Assembly (NCBI GenBank): GCA_003116875.1
Contig: BCKT01000017.1
Location: 124,001 to 188,000 of the forward strand
Reading direction: 5' to 3'
DNA length: 64,000 bases
Source of the DNA: Takashimella koratensis
Taxonomy: Eukaryota; Basidiomycota; Tremellomycetes; Trichosporonales; Tetragoniomycetaceae
Part shown: positions 20,865 to 31,181 of the stretch, piece after piece
Layout: the number at the start of each line of letters is the position of its first letter
Numbering within the stretch: the first letter of the stretch is position 1
Position numbers and translations under genes: made by a program
The notes under the pieces: model-generated
Database searches by the model: none
Told to the model about the DNA's origin: nothing
The model's input: only the letters and a program-made list of their open reading frames with translations

Positions 20865-22451
20865 CTAGGCACTCTTCCTCTCCTTGATAGCCGCAGCGAG
20901 ACGCTCAAACCCGAGCTCTGCATCATCCATCTCGACGACGGAGAATGACACACGGACGTGGCTCGAGACGCGACCGTTCGGGTAAAACCTGATATCAGCG
21001 GGTTCAACCATTTACTCACGCAAAGCCCGGGACAGCGAGGACACCCTTGGCGAGAGCCTCGGTGCGGATGAGGTCAAAGCTGTCGGCGATACCCGAGGGG
21101 CTGAGGTCGATCCAGAGGAACATGCCAGCGACGGGGCTCACCCAGGTAGCCAACCCGTCGAGATGCTTGTGAGCAATCTTCTCAATCGCCTCTCGACGCT
21201 GTTTGTAGAACTGAGCGACGGCGATGGAGTGAGCGAGGAAACCGTCCGGCCCCCAGTGGTTGAGAAGGCTGTAGACGACTGCTTGGGAGATGGAGCTGGT
21301 GTGTAAGTTGGTCCCCGAGGTCATGCGGTCGATCGCATGGATGATGTCGGTCGGGCCGGTCGCATAGCCCTGTGGTTAGCGGCGGCAATTGCAGTGCTTA
21401 CCAAACGTGCACCTGCCGAGAGGAGCTTGGAGAACGAGTCGAAGCGGACGACGTGGCCTCCCTCGGGGAAGAACTGCGTCTCGAGCTCAAAATAGCTCGG
21501 GATGAGCTCCTCGGCGAGGAAGTCTGGGGTTAGAGGGTTCACGAGCGCGCTTACAGTATGGGTCGTCTAATGTCAGCCGGGTCTAAACTGGACGTACCTT
21601 CAAAGATGAGCAGGTCGTACTTCTTGACCACGGCGAGGACGTCGAGCTTGCGCTGACGAGAAGCCGAGCAGCCAGACGGGTTGCAGCCGACGGGGTTGGT
21701 GCTGGCGTCAGCCGGGTCGAGATGAACTTACTAGACCACGCGGACGCCCGGGTTGGCAAGGACCATGCGCTCGAGACTCTCCGGGGACATGCCCTGGTCA
21801 TCGACCTCGACCTCTGCGGGTTAGCGAGGAAGCATTTGGACTCACCGATCATCTTGGCGTCCAAAGCGCGGAGAGACGGGAGGACACCGGCGTACACTGG
21901 AGTCTCAATGAGGACCGAGTCGCCTTGGTCAAGCACCGCTCCGAAAGCCTGTTGTCAGCTGACCCTAACCTAAACCCACCTTGGCCATGACATCCTGGCT
22001 CCCACTGCCCATGGTCACTACCCAGTCCGCCTTGGCGCGCTTGTGGACGCGCACTTGCAGATCCGTGAGCCAGTTGCGGATAGAGACGAGACCGGGGCTA
22101 GGGCCGTACTGAAGCGCGTCGTTGAGCTCGGCACCTTCGATCGTGAGCGTCTCGGCGGCGGGAGCCCCAGGTGCAAGAGGCGGTTTGAGGTTGAGCGTGA
22201 TCGAGGCGAACGGGAATGTCGCAGGGTTTGGGTAGCCCGCGCTGAGTGTGAGCGAGGCTAGGGACTGGCTTACCGCTGGTTGTCAGCGGGGTCATAGGCT
22301 AGACTTACAAAGGAGACGACGCCGGGCTTCTCAAACGCAAGCAGGCCGCGAACTATGATTAGGTCATGGGGCTAGGACACGACTCACTGCCGTCTGGCTG
22401 AGACTCTTGAGCCCGCGCGTTGAGGTAAGTCTTCTTCGGCGCGTTGGTCAT
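20865..22451 (-). CDS. ARO8: Aromatic/alpha-aminoadipate aminotransferase, ARO8-like
   Basis: PLP-dependent class I/II aminotransferase of the kynurenine/aminoadipate (KAT II, Aro8) group, which transaminates aromatic amino acids or 2-aminoadipate with 2-oxoglutarate. Visible motifs in order: R-G-L-L-A-F-E-K-P-G-V near the start; A-G-Y-P-N-P-A-T-F-P-F; L-Q-Y-G-P-S-P-G; G-S-Q-D-V-M-A-K-A-F; Y-A-G-V-L-P-S-L; E-D-D-P-Y-Y; and S-F-S-K-L-L-S-A-G-A-R-L-G with the Schiff-base lysine. The C-terminal domain is intact (G-M-F-L-W-I-D-L; V-R-V-S-F-S), ending K-E-R-K-S-A. About eight exons with introns mostly 30-50 nt. The second intron boundary (about 22240-22295) is ambiguous. Length about 430 residues fits the family. 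Confidence 0.88.
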
Positions 22452-23575
22452 TGTGGATGTGGTGGTGGAAAAAAAAAGTCGAGTCGGAAATGAGCGACTA
22501 TTTATTTGGTTAATCCCCGGTTGACCCTGGGTTGCTTTTGATACATGAGACGAGCTGGGGCAAGTACGCATCGCCACGGGTGTACCTACGTCCTAGTGTC
22601 CCCTCGAGACAAGGCTCTGACAAGGCACACGAGGAATCACCGTGATGGCCGTGATCCCAAAGGTAGCTTGAGGGTGTTGGTGGACAGGTCAGTTTGTGTG
22701 TCACTCAGCCTCACCACTGCCTTTGAAACTTTGTCGATACCTCAGGTTGTACCCCGGTAGCACGAACAGGGGCAGTGTGAGCCGCAGTCGAGTTAATGAC
22801 CCCCTCGCCGGGCTCCCCATGGTATCATGCAGGAAGCGTCTTGTCGCCTTGCCTTTGAAACAGGTCCTGCAAGGTTGTAGAAGAGAGGCGCCGAGCGACC
22901 AATGACATCCCCTCGTTCTCAATCCGAGGTGCCCACGCACCGCCCGTTTGCGCCCCAGTGGGCCTGGACAACAAACAATCCGTGCCTACTCCTCCTTCAG
23001 AGACCGCTGCATGACGCCAGAATAGACCCCGAGATTGGCGCCGAACAGATTGGCAGGGCGAAGGGAGGGGAAATGACCGGCGGCAGTGAACACTGTCTCC
23101 GAGGCGAGGCCGTGGGAAAGCGACTGTGTGGTCGAATCAGATGTGAGAGATAAGCACTGGTGTCCTTGCCAACCTCGATGCTTCCCCTCGCCTCTGCCTC
23201 CGAGATCCGCCTCGCCACAGTCCGACCTCTACTCAACCTGCCCACCCTTCCCCCCCGCTTCCACACCGGGTACAAGGGTACGCAGCAGAAACCCGCCGGC
23301 AGGTTTGCCAGGGTCTCACCGAGGGTCCTACCGAGGGTCTGACCCGAATTACCCTTTTTCTTCCGAGTTCAACAAATCGCGCAACCTCAATCCTCAGGAC
23401 CAAGTGGCATCCCTGGTTGAGTGGCACACGACCAAAACCGACCCCACGGTCTTTGACCTCGCTAAACTCTTGCTTCACCAATCATTTTTGGGCTTTGAAA
23501 CCCTCCCAGGAGCAAGAAAACTCGCTGGGCTTTCTTCCTACCTACACGGCAAGCTTCCAAACGTTTTCATCGAGC
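22452..23575. other. Intergenic, no gene recognised
   Basis: About 1.1 kb between the aminotransferase promoter and the tRNA gene. Short frames on both strands lack family resemblance or splice context. A small direct repeat (GGGTCT.ACCGAGGGTC) lies near 23310-23342. Confidence 0.4.
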
Positions 23576-23657
23576 GCCCTGCTAGCATAGTTGGTTATTG
23601 TGCCTGGCTCTTACTACAGAAACCGGGAGGTCATGGGTTCAATCCCCATGTGGGGCT
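23576..23657 (+). tRNA. tRNA-Lys(CUU) with 8-nt intron
   Basis: Folds as a standard cloverleaf. The acceptor stem pairs GCCCTGC (23576-23582) with GTGGGGC (23650-23656), using two G-U pairs. The A box is TAGCATAGTTGG and the B box GGTTCAATCC. The anticodon stem CCTGG/CCGGG (23603-23607/23623-23627) encloses C-T-[CTT]-A, an 8-nt intron (CTACAGAA, 23614-23621) and A, placing the intron between positions 37 and 38 as in other eukaryotic tRNAs. The T arm is ATGGG-TTCAATC-CCCAT. The discriminator T matches fungal tRNA-Lys. A T5 run at 23688-23692 could be the Pol III terminator. Confidence 0.8.
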
Positions 23658-24450
23658 GGCAACACGCCTGGGCTACGTGCCCATGTCTTTTTGGAAGATG
23701 TTTTGTGGAAAGATGGTTGAGAACGATCGCCGGGAACATGGAGGCACCCATGACGGTTGGAGTTGGGGGAGTGCCGCGTCCACGGTGATTTTGGTCCCGC
23801 TTCCCGTCGCATGCAGAACGTTGCTGAGAGCCAGAGCTTGCTCGTGAGGCCGTTTGTTCAGCAGTTTTGAGTCGGGTTGAGTACACCGACGAGAGGCAAA
23901 AGTGACCTCGCGAGGCGGTCGGGACGGATTGGAAGATTCGTACTGTCTCTGGTGAGTTGTCCTCGGAAATACCTTTCAGAAACCCTTCCAAGGTACCTTG
24001 GCGTCCTGGCGTGCGGTACATACTCTTATCTTCGTCGAAACAATACAAGAATGACGCTGACAAACGTCGAGGTAACCTCGGAAGCCTCCAGATGGCCATG
24101 AAAATTTTGCCTCAAACCTAAAAAAAATCAGGATCCGCCGGGTTTAACGGGAAACATTCGAGCCAACCGGGTTCGGCGCGTATTCCCCTAGAAATCAGCA
24201 AACAGCCACGCATGCATAGCTCAATTCTCAATCGTGGAGAGGACCTGCTACCAACCCAACTCACATGCTGGTCACACTGCCTGGGATCGAAGAATGGGAT
24301 CTTCGCTGTAGCAAAGCAGGAAAAAATCTAGTCTCTCCAATCACGTGACCCGCGGGCGATCCGATGACGACAGTTACCGATCGAGATTTCAGCTGTTTAT
24401 TCTATCTTATCACCTCTGTCGGCAGCGAGTTCAGTAGACTACTGTCGCCA
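23658..24450. other. Intergenic, nothing further recognised
   Basis: Downstream of the tRNA gene and upstream of the DUF1365 gene. No additional tRNA, snRNA or coding frame recognised. Confidence 0.4.
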
Positions 24451-25957
24451 ATGTCTACCTTGGTATCCGTCCTCGCCGCGATCCTTCTCGCGACCTTACC
24501 TCTTGCCTTTTGCTCCACCCGACCATCCCCCTCTTCCCTCCCTTCCCTCCTCATCCGCTGCACTACCACCCACGGCCGCCATCTCCCCTCTCCTTCTCGT
24601 CACTCCTTCTCCTACCCTCTCCTCTACCTCGGCATCGATATCGACGACCTCGAATCTGGCCGACTCAACCTCTCCCGAATCCTCCGATGGGGCACGCGCT
24701 GGGCTACCCTCGGTCTCCGTGGAGACGGATACCTCACTGGTCCAGGTACACTCCGTGCCAAAGTGGAAAAGCTCGTAGGAGAGGCAGGAAAAGTATGGCT
24801 CGTTACTATGCCTAGCTACCTAGGTTTTGAAGGGATCAATCCCTTGTCAGTGTGGTATGTGTACAAAGGGGACGACTTGGCGTGTGTGATTCTAGAAGTG
24901 CACAATACTTTTGGTGAAAAGTAGGTCGTCATTTTTCTGGGCTGACGATAGACATGCCTACGTCTTGCCTACCGATTCGACACTATCTCACGCCCCGAAG
25001 GCCGGGTACGACCACGCGTGGACGTTTCCCCGGTCTTTCCACGTCTCCCCGTTCAACTCGCGAGACGGTTTCTACCGCCTCGACCTTGTGGACCCATTCA
25101 AGGGAACTCCCACCGTTGGAATCTTTCTTCGCCTTTTGACTCCAGACAAAGAAACCAAACTCCACGCGACTCTCACGTCCTCTTCGACCTCCCCTCTCTC
25201 ACCAAAGTCTATCCTCGCAGCTATTGTGCAACTCCCATTCACGCTCCTCCTCACGTCCCCCAGGATCATGTGGCAGGCTTATAAACTACACTACGGGAAA
25301 CGACTGGCCGTGTATCCCCGGCCCGACCCGGTGAGCGCGAGTATAGAGAAAGGGACGGGGTGGAACCAGGCACAAGGGGATATGGTTGGTGTTGGCTTTG
25401 GGCTAGGGCGACAGGCGAAGAAGAGCGCGGAGAGGGTTGCAGAGCGTGTGATGGTAAAGTGGGCGAAAGCACGGACGAAAGAAGTCGGCTTCGGGCTCGT
25501 GATCAAGGTCCAAGGAAAAACACTCCTCTCAACGGGTGACGACCTCGTCATCACCACCTCCTCATGTACACACCTCCTCACGACTCCACCACCCCTCTAT
25601 CCTCTTGACGAGATCACCATCTCCTCACAAACCCTCTTCAACGCCTTCTTCTCATCACCGCCCTCCCTCGCCTCCTCCTTGCGCCGATCCTACCTCCGCT
25701 GGGGTTTCTCCCACTCTCGCCTCGCTCCGCCTCCACACGTAGTCTTGGCCAATACCTCGCACCCGGCTGACAACCTCGCGACGTACTACGTCCTCCTCGT
25801 CACGTATATCACCGACTGGATCGAAGAAGCGATCATGTATCGCCTTGGGGCGGTCTTTGTAGATGGCCAAGAACCGTGGAGAGCTTGGGAGAGGGCAATG
25901 AAGCGAGAGTATGGGTTAGAAGCAGAGTGGGAGAAACTCGGTAGCGTTAGGTATTAG
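24451..25957 (+). CDS. DUF1365 family protein
   Basis: Predicted 491 residues from exons 24451-24920 and 24952-25957, separated by a 31-nt intron (24921-24951). The N-terminus (V-S-V-L-A-A-I-L-L-A-T-L-P-L-A-F) is a signal-anchor or membrane segment. Family signatures follow: N-P-L-S-V-W-Y-V-Y, E-V-H-N-T-F-G-E-K-H-A-Y, and F-H-V-S-P-F-N. Bacterial relatives lie beside cyclopropane-fatty-acid synthase and FAD oxidoreductase genes, which suggests a lipid-related role, but no biochemical function is established. An in-frame ATG at 24364 would add 29 residues; 24451 is preferred because it puts the hydrophobic segment at the N-terminus. Converges on PIG-S with an 8-bp gap. Confidence 0.85.
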
Positions 25958-25965
25958 ATGCATGA

Positions 25966-27910
25966 TCAGCGCTGGCGGCGCCTCTTTGCGAACGCGCTGA
26001 CCTCTTTGATGACCGAGACCACCACGGCCACACCCACAGGCCCGAACAATGGCGTGTACACTGCAAACTTGTGTTGATCGGGCTGATTGTTAGCGAGGTT
26101 ACCGACTCACTCACGAAATAGAGCAAACCCATCATGGACGGGTCGAAGAATGCCTGACTCGCGAGGACGACAGCGTCTCGGGAGAGTGTAAACGCAAGCA
26201 ACGGTGAATTCGACCTCGACGCGGCGACAAGCTGGCGTCAGTCGCATCCGTACTCGTACTCACCCCTTCCAATCTCCTCACCGCACCGGCCACTTTCTCC
26301 CTGACCCCTTCGCCAACCTTCATCTCCTCAATCTTGTGAACGAGCCTGACGATCCCCGCGAGTGTCTGTGCTGCCTCGCGAGCGTTCTCCTCGAGCCGTG
26401 TTCGTAACGCCGTATCAATCTGCCACGGTGTGATTGCCTGTACCCGTGCTGCCTGGGTCCCGGGGCGCGACGCGTGAATATGAGCCGGGAGAAGAGGAAG
26501 CGCGAGGAGGGAGAAAAAGTGTCGCGTGAAAATGTCGAAAGCAGGTTGGAGCGTCTCCAATGTCAAGTGGTATACTCCCGCATCGGGAGGGTTGAGGATG
26601 ACAACTCCACCGTATTGGGGGAGAAGGAAGGCGTCGCCTGTGGACAAGTGCATCGGCCGGTGTTGAGTCGGTACGAACAAGAGGAAACGAAGGACGGGAT
26701 TGTTGGTGCTCCCAGAGTCTGGGGTTAGCGAAATCAACATTCGACTTACCCAGGCTCCATTGCTCCGAGTTGACAAACACTTTCATCTCGTCTTCGCCAA
26801 TCGTCCACCCCTCGCCATCCTTCACCGGGTCAAACGCCAGCGGGGCATGATATACCACCTGACTCTCGACGGTAAAGTTGAACATTTGTCGCAGCGGTTC
26901 AAAGTGGGGTAGGAAGTGGTCTCTTATCAGCAACGTCTCGACACTACCTACCTTCCAGAGCCCGCTCGATATCCCATGATCTGACGTAACTCGCACCTGC
27001 GTCTTCGTTGAGGAGGACGAAACTGAGGGTGACGTTTGGCGCGTACTTGAGCGCGCGCAGGGGGACTGGCTGTGGGGTGCAAGGGAGGAGGTCGATAAGG
27101 GACCGAACGAGTGCGATTTTGTAGTGCTCTGATGTTAGCGGGGTTGGTATAGGACCCACGTTTGAGGTTGCGGTCGCCGATTTGGTCCGGGTGGATAGGG
27201 ACGACGAGGGTGCCAGAGGGGAGAGTAGGTGTAGGGGTGTCCATGATGTATGGCTCGAGAGGGAAGGATTTGTTCGCAGTGTCCGTGACGAGGAGGTGCA
27301 TTCGGAGTGGTGGTGGTGAGCCTGCAGCAGTCAGCGAGCGCACCGCCGTCACCTCGCGTCGCTGCTGCGACTCACGAGGATCCACATCATACACCAAATC
27401 CCACTTCCTCTTGGCCCTCTCCGATGGTCGTTTCTGCCCATTGATCCCATCCACACCATTCGTCGCTTCTTCTCCCATGGCCTGGATCTTTTGACGCAAG
27501 GGGAAGACGGCTTTGCCAGCGGGAGGGACAGGGAAAGCGGCGGCATCGGCGGTGAAGAGGATCTTGGTTCGGATGGACGGAAGCTGGCGGTGGTTAGCAC
27601 TAAACGCGTCGGTGTAACGGTAGCTAGTCTCCACCCCCACCACGACCCGCCTCCATCCTCAAGCCGTTCACACCCGCCCACGCCACTCGCTGGCTCACGG
27701 CTCACTCACCGTTTCATTCTCCAACCTCCCTATCCGCTCCACTGGCAACGGCAGCCTCTCAATCGACGTCGTGTACAACCAAAACGGCACGGCTAGGATA
27801 AACACCAACGGGAAGCACAACACGACCAATAGCCTTCTCGAGATTGTCGGATTGGTTCTCTGCAGCACCTCTGCCGCGTCGCGTCGCGGTGATAGTGGTT
27901 GTAATGACAT
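25966..27910 (-). CDS. GPI17: GPI transamidase subunit PIG-S / Gpi17
   Basis: Subunit of the endoplasmic-reticulum GPI transamidase that attaches GPI anchors to proteins. The N-terminus has one membrane segment (L-L-V-V-L-C-F-P-L-V-F-I-L-A-V-P-F-W) followed by T-T-S-I-E-R-L-P-L-P, the classic PIG-S opening. The lumenal region includes W-D-L-V-Y-D-V-D-P, F-N-F-T-V-E-S-Q-V, and W-G-G-V/ Y-G-G-V-V-I-L-N-P-P. The last exon encodes a C-terminal membrane helix (V-G-V-A-V-V-V-S-V-I) and a basic cytosolic tail (A-K-R-R-R-Q-R). About eight exons with short introns; roughly 550 residues, as expected. Its ATG lies only 31 bp downstream of the THOC7 stop codon, on the same strand. Confidence 0.85.
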
Positions 27911-27940
27911 GGTTGTGGTAAAAACAAAACACCGAATCCA

Positions 27941-29042
27941 TCAATTTCTAGCTCTACTATTACGACCGGTTCCGCCCGCAGCCTTTCGCTTGCCTCCCTC
28001 GCTAACCTCGCCTTCTTCTTCCCCGCCGACTTCACCTTCCTCCAGACTGGGGGGCACAGTTGCACTGCGCAGGCCGGATGGACGCGTGGGGAGTGCATGC
28101 GTCGTTCGTGGGTGAGCAGCGGCAGGGGTCGTTGCTGGAGTCGCCGATGCCGAGCGGGATGGGCGAGTAGGAAGTGGGTGAGCGGGTTTGGACAACGGTG
28201 AGGATGGTGTGGGTTGGGCAGGGGTCGGCTGGAAGACGAGCGCCTGGGGGCTGAGTCGAGGTGCGGGTGCAGAGGCTGAGGCCGAAGTTGAGGCAGAAGT
28301 CGAAGCCAAAGTCGAGGCCGAACTCGGCGCCAAAGTCGACACAGCCGTCACGTCCACATCCATCGACACTTCCCCCTCGTCAGCATCCAGGGGAAGCTTC
28401 TCCGCTCGACACTCTTCGACCAGCGCAACGATGCGTCCAAACGTCTCGGACCGAGTTTGGACCGCAGCGAGGTATGCGGCATGTGACGTTGTGTGTTCCG
28501 CTACGGATGTTTCAAGCTCGGCAATCTCCCTGCGTTGGTCAGAACATGCACGCAGGTAGAGACACCTGCGCATGCTAGGCGCTCACTCACTCGTCCAACT
28601 CGCGCTTACTCTTCCCCCTCGCTGAGATCAACGCCGCCACCGCGTCGCATCGAACCATATGATCCCTCTCCTCCAACATGTGCTTCAACAACCCCTGCTC
28701 GTCATGCAACACTTTCTTCAACTCGTCCGTCCGGTTCACTTCCGTCAGCGCTGTCAACCTCGTACTTACCTGTCTCCTGGGTGCGCAGGTCATACGCCGT
28801 CGCCTGCCTATCCCAACTCGTTGCGCTCTCGAGCGTCTTCAATACTCCCGCTCGCCATTTCAGACTCTCCAGCCGGACCAGCTCGGATTCGACGGGGTCA
28901 TCGGATGGCCGTGAGAGCCGGTGGATGCGGCGAAGGAGAGGGCGGAGGTCTCGGTCAGAGTGGGCGATTCGATATCGGTTGAGGGCGTCTGGGTTTAGCT
29001 AGGAGACGGGTGCGACTCACCCTCGCTCAGCGCGGCGGCCAT
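27941..29042 (-). CDS. THOC7: THO complex subunit 7 (THOC7/Mft1-like)
   Basis: Component of the THO/TREX complex coupling transcription to mRNA export. The gene starts at ATG 29042 (M-A-A-A-L-S-E), with a 32-nt intron after 22 nt, then D-A-L-N-R-Y-R-I-A-H-S-D-R-D-L-R-P-L-L-R-R-I, matching the THOC7 N-terminal signature (R-P-L-R/L-R-x-L). Coiled-coil helices follow (R-L-T-A-L-T-E-V-N-R-T-D-E-L; E-I-A-E-L-E-T-S-V). The final 130 residues are Pro/Ser/Ala-rich and acidic, disordered, and longer than in animal THOC7. The stretch (A-S-T-S-A-S)n reflects a degenerate repeat at about 28260-28340. Confidence 0.75.
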
Positions 29043-29261
29043 TGCGTGGGATCCACGATCGTCTGCGTCTGCTTGTGTGGGTGCCTATTCTGCTGGATTC
29101 GCTGTCTTCGCTGTCTTCGCTGTCTTCTCTGCTCTCTTCGCTGGTCTATGCTCTTTTCTGCGCTGTGGTCTATGCTCTGGATGCTGGATGTCGTGGTGAA
29201 TGATACAAAATGAAAATACACGATAATTGCTTCCGCTGCATATATATATCTACAATGACCA

Positions 29262-30375
29262 CTACTCAACCGCGATAGGCGACCCGGATGCAGCCACGGG
29301 GCCCTTCTTCCCTTCGTACTCGTACCACAGCTCGTTGAGGTCATAGTTGGCTAAGTGATGTTAGCATGCATCAAGCTCCAATACTCACCAATAAACTCCC
29401 AGCCATTCTCGCGAACATGGTACAGATTCACCGTGTTACCCGAGTACGCATCCCGGTGACCCGCCGCGACAATCGCACGCCTCCCAAGCTCTTGCGCCTC
29501 GAGGTCGGTGAGGTCGTATTTGTATCCCTGTCGTCAGCATCGTAACAACCCTCACCCACCTGGTCAAGAACACCATAGGCAAACGTGCTACCGGATCCAA
29601 CCGAGAAGAGATCACCCTTGAGCCGTTGTCCATCCGAGTCGACGTAGAAGAGTGCGGGGCCCTAGAGTCAGTCAAGTCGAGACCTACACCCACCGTCTTG
29701 TCCCAGCCACAGATCATCGTGCCCTGGAGTCAGCTAGTTCACACTCAACACCCACCATGCTCAGGCCCATGCCCTTGTACTGATACACAATGTTGGAGAG
29801 AATCTTGCTCGCTGCGGCAACCGAGATACGCTCCTTGTTCCTCAACTCGTGCAAGCGACACTGCATCCCGAGGTACGTTTCCCTTTCATCAGCGCGTCTC
29901 AACCATCTACCCACCAATACTGGCAGTCCGCCGCACCACCCGCCATCGTTCCCAGCAGGTACGGGTTAATCTCAATGACCTTTTTCACCGTTCCCGAGGC
30001 TTTTGTCAGCTCTACCTTGACTTGACCCACCGATATAGCTCCCAGCGGTCGCTCTCGAGTCTACCGCGACAATGATCCCGCCCTTGAACTTGAACGCGAG
30101 GGTGGTGGTACCGTGCGCGAGCTTGATCTTGGCCTGCGGGTTGGCCGACATCGAGTCGGTGTAGAGGTTGAGGAATGCAGTAGGCTAGAGTCAGCGTTGA
30201 AGGATTCGTCACGTACATCCGGTACACGAGGCACGGCCATGGCTTCGACGCCGCCGGTGCGGCCGAGGTTGCCGAACCCGCCCATGCTGCCCCACGCAGC
30301 CATGTCGCTGGAGCTTGCCTCGGCGTCGGTGTCGTGGGTGTGTTGTGGTTGCAGCTGCGCGACGAGGGTGTCCAT
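29262..30375 (-). CDS. PRE2: 20S proteasome subunit beta-5 (Pre2)
   Basis: Chymotrypsin-like catalytic subunit of the 20S proteasome. A propeptide of about 75 residues ends in H-G, followed by the mature N-terminal T-T-T-L-A-F-K-F; the first Thr after Gly is the catalytic nucleophile. Other conserved parts are D-S-R-A-T-A-G (Asp17-type), a catalytic-site Lys in [16 protein letters not shown] and [14 protein letters not shown]. Six or so exons with introns of about 31-45 nt. The 5' leader contains a GGT/TGG triplet run (30376-30414). Intact. Confidence 0.93.
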
Positions 30376-30414
30376 GGTGGTGGTGGTGGTAGTGGTGGTA
30401 GTGGTGGTGGTGGA
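30376..30414. repeat. TGG/CCA triplet microsatellite in PRE2 leader
   Basis: Imperfect (TGG)n run directly upstream of the PRE2 start codon, with two TAG interruptions. Likely within the 5' UTR of PRE2 (CCA repeats in the transcript sense). Confidence 0.8.
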
Positions 30415-31181
30415 TGAATTCGAGGTCGTGACGGTGACGAAGAGGCCGCGTGAGTGAGAGTTATGTGGGGGAGGAAATAAGGATGGGGTGGCGCGTGTTT
30501 CCCACGTGGCACCTCCTGTGGCAAATCTCGTCTTGTGACTCGACTAGCGCCGGCAACCCCGGGTCCAACCCAATCCGCAAGACCCGTCGCCAAGGGGATC
30601 ATGTGGCCATCTGGTACCTCCCACGTCATGCTGCGATAAGCTCCCGACGAGAGGCCTCGGGGCAGAGGCTAGCGGGGAAACACAGCGGCGCAATTCTAGC
30701 CTCATTCTTCCCAACGGCGACAAGACCGACTTGGGTTTCACCCCTGCCCGCTTCGGCTCTTACCGATTTGCCCCACGTTGTACGCCTCCTGCTGACACGC
30801 GGTCCCACCTTTCTCTCCTCTTCCCCGCAGAGACAACGCCGCTGACGTGTGGAGCCCACCCTCTATATGCTTATTGACCGATGTAATTGAACACAAACCT
30901 TTCGGACCGGTGCGATTCCTTGCTTCTCCTTTTGTGCTTCCTTTGCTCCTCTTCCTGGAAGCCAACGCAGGTCACCCTCGCAGTCACTGCCTGCCGTAGT
31001 CCTTGGTCACGCGGAATACCCGATGACTAGACACCGCAAGGGTGGCCATCGGGGGATGACCACTATATAACCCGCGCGGATACAACCTTCGTCCCCAACG
31101 ATCCTCTTGGCGATCTCTTTCTTTCATCTCCCTACTCACGCCTGTACCACAGGCGTTCACACATAGCACAAGACTTACAAT
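30415..31181. other. Divergent intergenic region, PRE2 / sugar transporter
   Basis: About 770 bases between the PRE2 leader and the transporter start; should contain both promoters. Apart from the TATA element noted separately I identify nothing specific. Confidence 0.5.
31064..31070 (+). promoter_or_regulatory. TATA box candidate for the sugar transporter
   Basis: TATATAA about 112 bp upstream of the transporter ATG, within a GC-rich surround. Spacing suits a fungal core promoter with a leader of roughly 60-80 nt. Confidence 0.5.

Noticed and set aside
23086..23847. 253-codon open frame on plus overlapping the tRNA
   Set aside because: It reads straight through the tRNA-Lys gene, has no family resemblance and no codon or splice support.
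30113..30457. Plus frame with a poly-Val run
   Set aside because: Product of the TGG triplet repeat upstream of PRE2; antisense to the PRE2 first exon.
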